A stretch of DNA of 50,169 bases from Candidatus Gemmiger stercoripullorum (GTDB lineage Bacteria > Bacillota > Clostridia > Oscillospirales > Ruminococcaceae). The notes beneath the pieces were generated by a model that did not search any database, was not told where the DNA came from, and saw only the letters and a list, made by a program, of their open reading frames with translations. Both the position numbers and the translations under genes were made by a program. Of this stretch, positions 15,533 to 24,503 are shown piece after piece; positions within the stretch are counted from its first letter, which is position 1; each line of letters begins with the position of its first letter. The DNA lies in assembly GCA_019119365.1 (NCBI GenBank), contig DWXD01000028.1, forward strand, positions 1 to 50,169. Direction: 5' to 3'.

Positions 15533-16443
15533 CCGGGCTCTGCTGGCCGCTGCTGGCCCTGGCGGCTGCGGGCGCAGCCTTTGGCCTGTGGCAGTGGTTC
15601 CAGCGGCGGCGCACCCTCCGGCGCCTTGGCGACATGCTGGACCGCGCCATTGCCGGGGGCTTTGCCGAGGAGCGCTTTGACGAGACGGAGCTCTCCGCCC
15701 TGGAGGGAAAGCTGGCCCGCTTTCTCCGCGGTTCCGCGCATGCGCAAAAAACGCTGGAGGGGGAGCAGGCCGCTGTAAAGGCGCTCGTTGCCGATATCTC
15801 CCACCAGACCCGCACGCCCATCTCCAATTTGCTTTTGTATGCTTCGCTTTTACTGGAAAGCGACCTGCCGCCGCAGCAGCGGGAACAGGCCCGCGCAGTC
15901 ATGGCGCAGGGGGAAAAGCTGTCTTTTCTCATCAAGGCGCTGGTGAAGGCTTCCCGGTTGGAAACGGGAATCGTGGTTCCGGTTCCGTCCCTGCATTCGG
16001 TGGGGGTATTGTTGGAAGATGTCGCGCAGCAGGAAGAACAGGCGGCGCAGGAGAAGGGAATCGCGCTGCGGGTGCTCCCCTTTGACGGCGCAGCGGCCTT
16101 TGACCCCCGCTGGACAAGCGAAGCCCTTGGCAATGTGGTAAACAATGCGGTAAAATACACGCCTGCCGGCGGAACCGTAACGCTCTGCGCCCAAATGCTG
16201 GACGGCTTTTGCCGGGTAGACGTGGCAGATTCCGGCCCCGGTATCCCGGAAGCCGAGCAGGGGGAAATCTTCAACCGCTTTTATCGCGGCGCAGGAACGC
16301 GCACCGCCGAGGGACTGGGACTCGGGCTTTACCTGGCCCGGCAGATCCTGACCCTGCAGGGCGGTTACATCAAAGTATCCTCCACGCCCGGAAACGGGAG
16401 CACGTTTTCGCTGTATCTGCCGCGGGAGCTGAACAGAATATGA
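15529..16443 (+). CDS. Sensor histidine kinase (short, one-helix type)
   Basis: 304 aa, ATG overlapping the regulator's stop. Only one hydrophobic segment (about 4-23) and no extracellular sensor domain; then a HisKA domain with His92 (DISHQTRTP), N-box NVVNNAVKY (202-210), G1 DSGPGIP and G2 GLGLGLYLA. Known: kinases with minimal sensors often work with a partner ABC transporter that detects the ligand, as in Bce/Cpr-type antimicrobial peptide systems. That role is inferred here from the following ABC genes. Confidence 0.93.
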   Translation: MTGLCWPLLALAAAGAAFGLWQWFQRRRTLRRLGDMLDRAIAGGFAEERFDETELSALEGKLARFLRGSAHAQKTLEGEQAAVKALVADISHQTRTPISNLLLYASLLLESDLPPQQREQARAVMAQGEKLSFLIKALVKASRLETGIVVPVPSLHSVGVLLEDVAQQEEQAAQEKGIALRVLPFDGAAAFDPRWTSEALGNVVNNAVKYTPAGGTVTLCAQMLDGFCRVDVADSGPGIPEAEQGEIFNRFYRGAGTRTAEGLGLGLYLARQILTLQGGYIKVSSTPGNGSTFSLYLPRELNRI

Positions 16444-16507
16444 ACCTGGAAAATCTTTCAACTCTGTTAGATTTGAGAAAGATACAGGAAAGAATGTTGT
16501 GGTAAAG

Positions 16508-16540
16508 TCTGTATTGTCAAGTGGCAATACAGATTTTTTT
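16508..16540 (+). terminator. Terminator/attenuator between kinase and ABC genes
   Basis: TCTGTATTG (16508-16516) pairs perfectly with CAATACAGA (16525-16533), followed by seven T; AAA before the stem can extend it. The ribosome binding site of the ABC ATPase begins right after, leaving no room for another promoter. Confidence 0.85.
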
Positions 16541-16552
16541 CTGGAGGGATAC

Positions 16553-17224
16553 ATGGTGAATATTCTGGAAGCAAGAGACCTGAAGAAGTATTACGGCAAA
16601 GGAGACACGCTGGTGAAAGCCCTGGACGGGGTGAATCTCACGGTGGCGGACGGGGAATTCGTGGCGATCGTGGGGACCTCCGGCTCCGGCAAGTCCACCC
16701 TGCTTCATATGCTGGGCGGTCTGGACCGGCCCACCAGCGGCGCCGTCACCGTAGACGGCAAGGACATCTTCTCTTTGAAGGACGAAGCCCTGACCATCTT
16801 CCGCCGCCGCAAGATCGGTTTTGTGTTCCAGAGCTTTAACCTGGTGCCGGTGCTTACCGTGCGGGAAAATATTGTCCTGCCCATCCAGCTGGACGGCGGC
16901 AGGGTGGATGAAAACTATGTGGGGCAGGTGGTGACGGCCCTGGGGCTGGAGAAAAAGCTGGACAGCCTGCCCGGCCAGCTTTCCGGCGGCCAGCAGCAGC
17001 GGGTGGCTATCGCCCGGGCCCTGGCTGCGAAACCCGCTATCCTCCTGGCCGATGAGCCCACCGGTAACCTCGACAGCCGCACCAGCCAGGACGTGCTGTC
17101 CCTGATGAAAGTGACGGGACGAAAATTTGCCCAGACCATGGTGATGATCACTCACAACGAGGAGATCGCCCAGCTCTCCGACCGCATCGTCCGCATTGAG
17201 GATGGCCGGATCGTGACACGGTAA
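16553..17224 (+). CDS. ABC transporter ATP-binding protein (MacB/LolD type)
   Basis: 223 aa from ATG 16553, 4 nt after CTGGAGGG. Walker [10 protein letters not shown] (41-49), Q-loop [12 protein letters not shown], signature LSGGQQQR, Walker [13 protein letters not shown] and ITHNEE are all intact; the PTGNLD form is characteristic of the MacB/LolD/FtsE class. It would drive the FtsX-type permease 15 nt downstream. Such pairs usually pass force to an extracytoplasmic domain rather than move substrate through a channel. Confidence 0.95.
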   Translation: MVNILEARDLKKYYGKGDTLVKALDGVNLTVADGEFVAIVGTSGSGKSTLLHMLGGLDRPTSGAVTVDGKDIFSLKDEALTIFRRRKIGFVFQSFNLVPVLTVRENIVLPIQLDGGRVDENYVGQVVTALGLEKKLDSLPGQLSGGQQQRVAIARALAAKPAILLADEPTGNLDSRTSQDVLSLMKVTGRKFAQTMVMITHNEEIAQLSDRIVRIEDGRIVTR

Positions 17225-17238
17225 GGGGGGTGGGTGGC

Positions 17239-19893
17239 ATGAAAGTATCCAATCGAAAATGTATCCGCCATCTGGCCTGGAAGAGCCTTTTGAGCAATCG
17301 GGCCCGGAACCTTGTCGCCATTGCGGCCATCGCCCTGACGGCGGTGCTGTTCACCTCGCTGTTTACCATCGCTCTCTCCATCAACGAGGGCTTCCAGCAG
17401 TCCAACTTCCGCCAGGCGGGCGGTTTCTCCCACGGCGGGTTCAAATACATTACAGAGGCGCAGGCCGAGGCGCTGCGCAGCGACCCTCTCATCGCCCAGT
17501 GGGGCGAGCGGCGCTTTCTGGGCATGCCTGCGGCCGCGCCTTTCAATAAGTCCCATGTGGAAGTGAGCTATGCCGACGCCAACGAAGCCCACTGGATGTA
17601 CTGCGACCCCATCGAAGGCGCCCTGCCGGAGGAAGGCACCGACCAGGCCGCCACCGACACCCGCGTGCTGGAGCTGCTGGGCATCGAGCCGGAGATCGGC
17701 GCGAAATTTACCCTTACCTTCGATGTGGACGGGCACGAGACCACCCAGAGCTTCACCCTCTGCGGCTGGTGGGAGTACGACGAAGCCATCGTAGCCAACC
17801 ACATCCTGGTTCCCGAGAGCCGGGTGGACGCCGTCCTCGCCGAGGTGGGCGTAGACCCCAACGACCCCGAGGATACCATGACCGGCGTCTGGAACCTGGA
17901 CGTAATGCTGAAAAGCGGGGACCGGCACATTGAACAGGACTTGAATCAGATCCTGGCCAACCACGGCTACCAAAGCGAAACCGCCGGGGAAAACTACATC
18001 GACATCGGCGTCAACTGGGGCTACACCGGCGCCAGGATCTCCGACATTGCCGACCCGACGGTGGTCGCCGCCATCGCCGCCATGGCTCTGCTCATCATCT
18101 TCACCGGCTACCTCATCATCTATAATGTATTTCAAATCTCCGTGGCCGGGGACATTCGCTTTTACGGGCTGCTCAAAACCATCGGCACCACGCCCCGGCA
18201 GCTGCGGCGCATCATCCGTTTGCAGGCGCTGGCCCTTTCCGCCGCCGGTATCCCCGCGGGCCTTGCCCTCGGCTGGCTGATCGGCGGGCGGCTGACGCCG
18301 GTCGTTGTGAGCCGGCTCAACGGGGTGGAGGCGGTCACCTCCGCCAGCCCCTGGATTTTCCTCATTGCGGCGCTGTTTGCCCTGTTCACAGTACTCGTTT
18401 CCTGCCGCAAACCGGGCAGGATGGCGGCCAAAGTCTCCCCGGTGGAGGCCGTGCGCTACGCCGAGGGCGGCGGAAAAACCCGGGCCAAAGGCCGGAAGGC
18501 CCGGCGGGTCAGCCCCTTTACCATGGCCTGGGCCAACCTGGGCCGCAGCAAGGGCAAGACCGTGGTGACGGTGCTTTCGCTGTCCCTGGCGGTGGTGCTG
18601 CTGACCGTGACGGTGAACTTTGCCAGTGGCTTTGATATGGACAAGTATGTGTCCAACTTCACGGCCAGCGACTTTATCGTGGCCAACGCAGGCAAGTTCC
18701 AGACCAGCACCCTGTTCAGTGCGGAGCAGGCTTTGCCCCGGTCTGCCATCGAGGCCATCAACGCCCGGGGCGGCGTGACGGAAAGCGGCGTGGTGTACGG
18801 CATGACCGCCCCGGCGCTGGAATATGTCGCCGAGGACTGGTTCCGGGCGAACAAGCAGCGCTTCTACACCCCGGAAGCGATGGACAATCTGATCCGCCTG
18901 ACCGATAAAAACGAGGCGGGCCTGCTGGCCGACTCGGTGCAGCTTTCCGGCATGAGCGCTTTCGCCCTGGACCACCTGACCGTGCTGGAGGGCGACCTGT
19001 CCGCCCTCTACGAGCCGGGCAGCCGGGCCATCGCCGCGGTGTGCGCCGAGGATGAATACGGCAACGCCGACATGAACTCCCACTGGGCCCGGCTGGGGGA
19101 TACCGTGACGGTGCGGTATGTGGAACAATCCGAATACTACAACCCCGACACCGGCGAGGTCTGGGCTGCGTACGAGGACATCCCGGACGGGGCCAACTGG
19201 GTGGAGCGGCCGGTGCAGTACCGGGACGTGGACTACACCGTGGCCGCCCTGGTGACGGTGCCCTCCGCCCTCAGCTACCGCTACTATGGCAGCGACGAAT
19301 TCATTTTGAATGACCGGACCTTTGTCCAGGACTCCGGCACGTCGGATGTGATGTACTACGCCTTTGACACCACCGAGGCGGCGAACGCGGACATGGAGGC
19401 GTTCCTGGCGGACTATACCGAGAACATAAACCCGGAGCTCGACTATGAGAGCAAAGCCACCTATGCCGGGGAGTTTGAAAGTATGCGGTCCATGTTCCTG
19501 CTGTTGGGCGGGGCGCTCAGCTTCATCGTGGGGCTGGTCGGCGTGCTGAACTTTTTTAACGCCATCCTCACCGGCATCATTGCCCGCCAGAGGGAACTGG
19601 CGGTACTCCAGGCCGTTGGTATGACCGGCAGGCAGATGCGCGCCATGCTGGTGTGGGAGGGCCTGCTGTACGCTCTCGGGGCGGCAGGGCTGGCGCTGCT
19701 GCTGACGCTGCTGCTTGGGCCGGTGGCCTTCCGGGCGGTGGAGGGGCTGTTCTGGTTCTTTACCTACCGGCTGGACTTAACGCCCTTCCTGCTGATCGTT
19801 CCGCTGTTTGCGCTTCTGGGGGCGGGCATCCCGGTCCTCACCGGCCGGGCTGCGGAGAAACACACCGTAGTGGAGCGGCTGAGAATGCCGTGA
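17239..19893 (+). CDS. FtsX-family ABC permease, large two-repeat form
   Basis: About 884 aa from ATG 17239, 8 nt after AAGGGGGG. Two FtsX-like halves: helix near 18-45, extracytoplasmic domain about 50-270, three helices (about 275-300, 330-350, 370-392); then helix about 437-460, a second extracytoplasmic domain about 465-750 and three helices (about 755-785, 805-835, 850-870). A RQRELAVLQAVGM segment before the penultimate helix is typical. Together with the kinase pair it resembles peptide detoxification/sensing transporters. Arg codon CGG looks more frequent here than in flanking core genes, which favour CGC, hinting at separate origin. Confidence 0.92.
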   Translation: MKVSNRKCIRHLAWKSLLSNRARNLVAIAAIALTAVLFTSLFTIALSINEGFQQSNFRQAGGFSHGGFKYITEAQAEALRSDPLIAQWGERRFLGMPAAAPFNKSHVEVSYADANEAHWMYCDPIEGALPEEGTDQAATDTRVLELLGIEPEIGAKFTLTFDVDGHETTQSFTLCGWWEYDEAIVANHILVPESRVDAVLAEVGVDPNDPEDTMTGVWNLDVMLKSGDRHIEQDLNQILANHGYQSETAGENYIDIGVNWGYTGARISDIADPTVVAAIAAMALLIIFTGYLIIYNVFQISVAGDIRFYGLLKTIGTTPRQLRRIIRLQALALSAAGIPAGLALGWLIGGRLTPVVVSRLNGVEAVTSASPWIFLIAALFALFTVLVSCRKPGRMAAKVSPVEAVRYAEGGGKTRAKGRKARRVSPFTMAWANLGRSKGKTVVTVLSLSLAVVLLTVTVNFASGFDMDKYVSNFTASDFIVANAGKFQTSTLFSAEQALPRSAIEAINARGGVTESGVVYGMTAPALEYVAEDWFRANKQRFYTPEAMDNLIRLTDKNEAGLLADSVQLSGMSAFALDHLTVLEGDLSALYEPGSRAIAAVCAEDEYGNADMNSHWARLGDTVTVRYVEQSEYYNPDTGEVWAAYEDIPDGANWVERPVQYRDVDYTVAALVTVPSALSYRYYGSDEFILNDRTFVQDSGTSDVMYYAFDTTEAANADMEAFLADYTENINPELDYESKATYAGEFESMRSMFLLLGGALSFIVGLVGVLNFFNAILTGIIARQRELAVLQAVGMTGRQMRAMLVWEGLLYALGAAGLALLLTLLLGPVAFRAVEGLFWFFTYRLDLTPFLLIVPLFALLGAGIPVLTGRAAEKHTVVERLRMP

Positions 19894-19970
19894 CAAAGCG
19901 GGAACGGCGTCAAAGTCTGCCGCTTCGGCACAATTCAGTACGAATTTTTTGCAAAAGCGGAAAAAAGTGC

Positions 19971-19999
19971 TTGCAAAGCGGCACTTTGTATGGTATGAT
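19971..19999 (+). promoter_or_regulatory. Promoter of rplS
   Basis: TTGCAA (19971-19976), 17 bp, TATGAT (19994-19999) with extended TGG. Confidence 0.82.
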
Positions 20000-20005
20000 A
20001 TTCGA

Positions 20006-20084
20006 GCGTTAGTACGCCGGGCCACCGGCGGGTAATGGCAAAAGCATTATACAGGCGGTCCTCTGCCCGCTGTTTTTTGAGGCA
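20006..20084 (+). promoter_or_regulatory. Structured rplS leader (possible L19 leader)
   Basis: Between the promoter and the start codon lie a GCCGG-GCCA-CCGGC hairpin (20016-20029) and a second hairpin (CAGGCGG pairing with CCGCTG, about 20054-20076) followed by TTTTTT. The second resembles a terminator. Ribosomal protein L19 leaders are known autoregulatory RNAs in Firmicutes; assignment to that family is a guess. Confidence 0.4.
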
Positions 20085-20114
20085 TGAACGTCGAAAAAAT
20101 GGAGGAATTGATCA

Positions 20115-20456
20115 ATGGACGCAATGAAGAAGATCACCGAGGGCATGATCAAAGAGAACCGCCCTCAGTTCGAGATCGGCGACACTGTCCGCGTGTCTGT
20201 CCGCATCAAGGAAGGCGACAAGGAGCGTATCCAGGCTTTTGAGGGCACTGTGATCGCGAAGAAGCACGGCGGCATCGCCGAGACCTTCACCGTTCGCCGC
20301 ACTTCCTATGGCGTCGGTGTGGAGCGTGTGTTCCCCATCAACAGCCCGTTTGTGGAAAAGGTGGAAGTGGTTCGCCGCGGTAAGGTCCGCCGTGCCAAGC
20401 TGTTCTATCTGCGTGGCCGCACCGGCAAGGCCGCCAAGGTCAAAGCGCGCATCTGA
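20115..20456 (+). CDS. rplS: 50S ribosomal protein L19
   Basis: 113 aa, the normal length. Conserved segments: [41 protein letters not shown] and the [17 protein letters not shown] tail. L19 lies at the 30S-50S interface. ATG 20115 follows GGAGG (20101-20105) by 9 nt. First gene of a block with lepB, rbgA, rnhB and yraN whose order is conserved across many Firmicutes. Confidence 0.98.
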   Translation: MDAMKKITEGMIKENRPQFEIGDTVRVSVRIKEGDKERIQAFEGTVIAKKHGGIAETFTVRRTSYGVGVERVFPINSPFVEKVEVVRRGKVRRAKLFYLRGRTGKAAKVKARI

Positions 20457-20492
20457 GAAAATTCGCAACATCCGGCCATTTGGCCGCGAAGG

Positions 20493-20520
20493 GGGAGGAC
20501 GGTTGGCGTTCTCCCTTTTT
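20493..20520 (+). terminator. Terminator after rplS
   Basis: A 9-bp stem (GGGAGGACG with CGTTCTCCC, one G-U pair) and TTTTT. It ends only 25 nt before the lepB start. Confidence 0.8.
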
Positions 20521-20545
20521 GCGTATAGAAAGGCAGGGATAACGG

Positions 20546-21076
20546 ATGGAGACGGTGGCATGCCGCGACCGCTTCAACAAAAAGTTCCGGCGCAACAAGG
20601 ACAACCTGGAATGGCTCGAGGCGATCGTGCTGGCTGTGGTGGCGGTCGCGCTGATCTTCACCTTTGGCGTGCGCATGATCCGCGTGGACGGCGAATCCAT
20701 GCTGCCGACGCTGCAGGACGGCCAGAGGCTGATGATCACGAGTTACCCGTATACGCCGCAGCGCGGGGACATCGTCGTGATTGATGCGTATACGGCTTAC
20801 GGCGACCCGCTGGTCAAGCGGGTGATCGGCATCGAAGGCGATACGATCGACATTGATTTTCAAAACGGGATCGTCTACCTCAACGGCGAAGCGCTGGAGG
20901 AACCCTATACGGCGGAACCGACCTATTTGCAGGAGAGCGTGACGTTCCCGGTCACGGTGCCGGAAGGCTGCCTTTTTGTGATGGGGGATAACCGCAACCA
21001 TTCCACCGACAGCCGCGACGACCGCGTCGGCTTTGTGGATGAGCGCGACGTGCTGGGCCGCCTGCTGCGGCAATAA
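20546..21076 (+). CDS. lepB: Signal peptidase I
   Basis: 176 aa. One N-terminal membrane helix (about 23-43), then the S26 catalytic domain with nucleophile Ser51 (GESMLPTL) and general base Lys91 (DPLVKRVIG); GDNRNHSTDSRD is box E. It cleaves signal peptides of exported proteins on the outer face of the membrane. Single-helix form typical of Gram-positives. The gene sits 25 nt after the rplS terminator and 19 nt before rbgA. Confidence 0.97.
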   Translation: METVACRDRFNKKFRRNKDNLEWLEAIVLAVVAVALIFTFGVRMIRVDGESMLPTLQDGQRLMITSYPYTPQRGDIVVIDAYTAYGDPLVKRVIGIEGDTIDIDFQNGIVYLNGEALEEPYTAEPTYLQESVTFPVTVPEGCLFVMGDNRNHSTDSRDDRVGFVDERDVLGRLLRQ

Positions 21077-21095
21077 AAGCCAGACAGGAGGCAAC

Positions 21096-22013
21096 ATGAG
21101 CGAAACGATCATCAACCAGCGCCAGATCCACTGGTTCCCGGGCCACATGGCCAAGACCCTGCGCCTGATGGAGCAGGAGATCCGCCATATCGACTGCGTG
21201 CTGCAGATCCTTGACGCGCGCATCCCGCTTTCCAGCCTGAACCCGGAGATCGAGCGCATCACGGCCGGCAAACCGCACCTGTATGTGCTGAACAAGGCCG
21301 ATTTGGCGGACCCCGAGATCACGCAGCAGTGGCTGGCTTACTTCCGCAGCGCCGGGGCCGGCTGCCTGCCGATGGATTCGCGCCAGAAGGGCAGAGCCAA
21401 CGCCATCAAAGGGCCGATCGAAAAAGAGCTTGCCGCCCTGACCGAACGCCGCCGCGCACACGGTATGGTCGGCGCGCGCATCCATGTGATGGTCGTCGGC
21501 ATCCCCAATGTCGGCAAGTCGACGTTCATCAACTCGTTTGCGGGCGAAGCGCGCGCCAAAGCCGCCAACAAACCCGGCGTGACCCGCGGCAAACAGTGGA
21601 TCACGGTCGGCAACTACGACCTGATGGATATGCCCGGCGTTTTGTGGAAAAAGTTCGACACGCTGGAGACCGCCGCGAACCTGGCTTTCATCGGCTCGAT
21701 CCGCGACGATATCCTGGACATTGAGGAGCTGGCCTGCGGGCTGCTCTCCAGCGTGCGCGGCATCTACCCGCAGCGTCTGCTTGAGCGCTACAAGCTGCCC
21801 GCCGAGGCGCTGGATCTGCCGCCGTATGACCTGCTGCTTGCGATTGGGGCAAAGCGCGGCATGCTCATCTCGGGCGGCGAGGTCGACTCGGAGCGCGCCG
21901 CCAAGACGGTGGTGGGCGAATTCCGCGCCAGCAAGTGGGGGCGCATTTCGCTCGAGCGCCCGCCGCGCCCCGCCGCAGAACAGGAGGCCGAAGATGCCGC
22001 GCAGGACGATTGA
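21096..22013 (+). CDS. rbgA: Ribosome biogenesis GTPase RbgA (YlqF)
   Basis: 305 aa. A circularly permuted GTPase: G4 NKAD (66-69) precedes G1 GIPNVGKST (135-143) and G3 DMPG. The N-terminal [11 protein letters not shown] is a family hallmark. It acts late in 50S assembly, and in Bacillus is essential for adding L16. ATG 21096 follows CAGGAGG. The end overlaps rnhB by 20 nt. Confidence 0.97.
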   Translation: MSETIINQRQIHWFPGHMAKTLRLMEQEIRHIDCVLQILDARIPLSSLNPEIERITAGKPHLYVLNKADLADPEITQQWLAYFRSAGAGCLPMDSRQKGRANAIKGPIEKELAALTERRRAHGMVGARIHVMVVGIPNVGKSTFINSFAGEARAKAANKPGVTRGKQWITVGNYDLMDMPGVLWKKFDTLETAANLAFIGSIRDDILDIEELACGLLSSVRGIYPQRLLERYKLPAEALDLPPYDLLLAIGAKRGMLISGGEVDSERAAKTVVGEFRASKWGRISLERPPRPAAEQEAEDAAQDD

Positions 22014-22617
22014 CAGCACGCCGCTGTATGCGTTTGACGCCGCCGCACGCGCTTTGCATGGCGTTGTGTGCGGCGTGGACGAAGCCGGGCGCGGCCCGCT
22101 GTGCGGTCCGGTCTGCTGCGCGGCCGTGATCCTTGACCCGCAGGACCCGATCCCCGGCGTGACCGATTCCAAAATGCTTTCAGAGAAAAAGCGGGAAGAA
22201 CTGTTCGGGCAGATCATACAGCGGGCGCTGGCGTACCATGTCGAGTTTGTCAGCCCGCAGGAGATCGACGAAAAGAACATCCTGTGGGCGACGATGGCCG
22301 GTATGGCGCGCGCCGTGGCCGCGCTGGACCCGAAACCTGCCTGGGCGCTCGTCGACGGCAACCGCTGCCCGCCGGATCTGCCCGTGCCGGCGCAGGCGGT
22401 GGTCAAAGGCGATGCGCAAAGCGCGTCCATTGCGGCGGCGTCGATTTTGGCCAAGGTCAGCCGCGACCGCTACATGAAGGAACTGGACCGCCAGTTCCCG
22501 CAATACGAGCTGGCCCGCCACAAGGGCTACCCCACAGCGCGGCACTATGAGCTGATCGCCCAATATGGCATCCAGCCGTTTTACCGCCGCAGCTTTTTGA
22601 AAAAGCAGGGGTATTGA
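21994..22617 (+). CDS. rnhB: Ribonuclease HII
   Basis: 207 aa. The catalytic DEAGRGP motif is at about 29-35; the later acidic residue in ALVDGN and the [17 protein letters not shown] segment also match. It nicks RNA-DNA hybrids and misincorporated ribonucleotides. ATG 21994 lies inside the end of rbgA, 6 nt after CAGGAGG. The stop is followed at once by yraN. Confidence 0.96.
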   Translation: MPRRTIDSTPLYAFDAAARALHGVVCGVDEAGRGPLCGPVCCAAVILDPQDPIPGVTDSKMLSEKKREELFGQIIQRALAYHVEFVSPQEIDEKNILWATMAGMARAVAALDPKPAWALVDGNRCPPDLPVPAQAVVKGDAQSASIAAASILAKVSRDRYMKELDRQFPQYELARHKGYPTARHYELIAQYGIQPFYRRSFLKKQGY

Positions 22618-22619
22618 CC

Positions 22620-22994
22620 ATGACGGGCGACGAACAGAAAAAAGCGCTTGGGCGCAAAGGGGAGGCCATCGCCGCCAAGTATTACGCCCAGCGCGGCTAT
22701 CTGCTGCTCAACCACAACTACCGCACCCGCTTTGGGGAGCTGGATCTGATCTTATACAAGGACGGCGGCATCGTTTTTGCCGAAGTCAAGACCCGCACCT
22801 CGGCGGCCAAGGCGCGCCCGGCCGAATCGGTCGGCGTGCGCAAGCAGCGGCATCTGATCGCTGCGGCGCAGTTTTACCTGCAGCGCAGCCCGTATGCCGA
22901 TGCGCCGGTCCGCTTTGACGTGGTCGAAGTCCAGCCGTCGGCGGGCGGTTGGCAGGTACACTGTATCCGGGACGCATTTCAATGTGAAACATAG
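22620..22994 (+). CDS. yraN: YraN/UPF0102 endonuclease-like protein
   Basis: 124 aa. Restriction-endonuclease-like fold with the signature LGRKGEAIAAKYY, GELDLI and FAEVKTRT (E...D...ExK). Always found beside rnhB in many bacteria; role in DNA metabolism is suggested but not settled. ATG 22620 lies 8 nt after AAGCAGGGG, better than a TTG overlapping the rnhB stop. Confidence 0.94.
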   Translation: MTGDEQKKALGRKGEAIAAKYYAQRGYLLLNHNYRTRFGELDLILYKDGGIVFAEVKTRTSAAKARPAESVGVRKQRHLIAAAQFYLQRSPYADAPVRFDVVEVQPSAGGWQVHCIRDAFQCET

Positions 22995-23041
22995 AGGGGG
23001 CCGGGCGGCCGGACCGTCCGCCCCAGGGAAAGGGGAACGCT

Positions 23042-24490
23042 ATGCAGTATCAAAGCACACGCGGCCATAACGCGGCCGTCTCTGCCTCCGAGGCCATCGT
23101 GCGCGGTCTCGCGCCGGACGGGGGGCTGTATGTCCCGCAGGAATTCCCCCGGGCCGACCTCGAAGCCTGGCGCGGGCTCGACTACCCGCAGCTGGCCGCA
23201 GAGGTCCTGGCGCTGTATCTGACCGATTATGACCCGGCATTCCTGCAAGATGCGGCGCAAAGCACCTATACCGCGCCCTTTTCGGGCAAGGCCGGGCGGG
23301 TGGTCCCGGTGGCGCCCGGGCTGCACGCGCTGGAGCTGTGGCATGGCCCGACCTGCGCATTCAAAGACTATGCCCTGCAGCTGATGCCGAAACTGCTTGT
23401 GCAGGCAAAGCGCAACCTGGGCCGCACCGAAAAGACGCGCATCCTGGTGGCGACTTCCGGCGATACCGGCAAGGCGGCGCTGGCCGGGTATGCCGGGTTG
23501 GACGGCATCGAGATCGCCGTGTTTTACCCGAACGACGGCACCAGCGAGATCCAGCGCCTGCAGATGGTGACGCAGGCGGGGGATAACGTTGCGGTCTATG
23601 CGGTCAACGGCAACTTTGACGACGCCCAGAGCGGCGTCAAGCGCGTGTTTGGCGACGCGGAAGCCGCCGCCGAACTGGCCGGGCGCGGCATCTGCCTCTC
23701 AAGCGCCAATTCCATCAACTGGGGGCGTCTCGCGCCGCAGATCGTCTACTATTTCTACGCCTATTTCCGCCTTGTGGAGTCCGGCGCGGCCGCCTGGGGC
23801 CAGCCGGTCGATTTCTGCGTGCCGACCGGCAATTTCGGCGACATCCTCGCGGGCTATTATGCCAAGCGCATGGGCCTGCCGGTGGGTAAACTGATCTGCG
23901 CGTCCAACAAAAACAACGTCCTGGCCGATTTCATCCGCACCGGGACCTACGACAAACGCCGCGAGTTTTACAAGACGGCCTCGCCGTCAATGGATATCTT
24001 GATCTCGAGCAACCTCGAACGCCTGCTCTACCACCTGACCGGGGACGCCGCCCGGGTGGCCGGCTGGATGGCGGAGCTGGCCGAAAAAGGCTGCTATACC
24101 GTTGACGCCGAAACGCTGGCCCGCCTGCAGGAAAGCTTTGGCTGCGGCTGGGCAGACGACGCGCAGGCGGCCGCCATGATCCGCCGCCGCTGGGAGGAAG
24201 ACCGCTACCTGTGCGACCCGCATACGGCGGTGGCCTTCTGCGTGGCGGAAGAACAGCGCGGCACGGCGCCGGTGGCGGTCCTCTCCACCGCCAGCCCGTT
24301 CAAGTTCCCGCGGGATGTGCTCGCCGCTCTCGGCGCAGGTGTGCCGGACAGCGATTTTGCCGCAATGGAAGCGCTGACCGCAGCCACTGGCAGCCCGGCG
24401 CCGGAAAGCCTGCGCTGCCTGCAGCAGCTGCCTGTGCGCTTCCGGGAAAGCCTGGACCCTGCCGCCATCCGCGCGGCGGCGCTGCGCTGA
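23042..24490 (+). CDS. thrC: Threonine synthase
   Basis: 482 aa. A PLP enzyme converting O-phosphohomoserine to threonine. The N-terminus (STRGHN...APDGGLYVPQ) is the typical ThrC start; the PLP lysine is Lys108 in CAFKDYALQ; a SGDTGKAALAGYAG phosphate-binding loop and FCVPTGNFGDI follow. The gene is preceded by a GC hairpin without a T-run (about 23003-23023) and a good AGGGAAAGGGG site. No other threonine genes are near. Confidence 0.97.
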   Translation: MQYQSTRGHNAAVSASEAIVRGLAPDGGLYVPQEFPRADLEAWRGLDYPQLAAEVLALYLTDYDPAFLQDAAQSTYTAPFSGKAGRVVPVAPGLHALELWHGPTCAFKDYALQLMPKLLVQAKRNLGRTEKTRILVATSGDTGKAALAGYAGLDGIEIAVFYPNDGTSEIQRLQMVTQAGDNVAVYAVNGNFDDAQSGVKRVFGDAEAAAELAGRGICLSSANSINWGRLAPQIVYYFYAYFRLVESGAAAWGQPVDFCVPTGNFGDILAGYYAKRMGLPVGKLICASNKNNVLADFIRTGTYDKRREFYKTASPSMDILISSNLERLLYHLTGDAARVAGWMAELAEKGCYTVDAETLARLQESFGCGWADDAQAAAMIRRRWEEDRYLCDPHTAVAFCVAEEQRGTAPVAVLSTASPFKFPRDVLAALGAGVPDSDFAAMEALTAATGSPAPESLRCLQQLPVRFRESLDPAAIRAAALR

Positions 24491-24503
24491 GCAAGGGGCG
24501 GCC

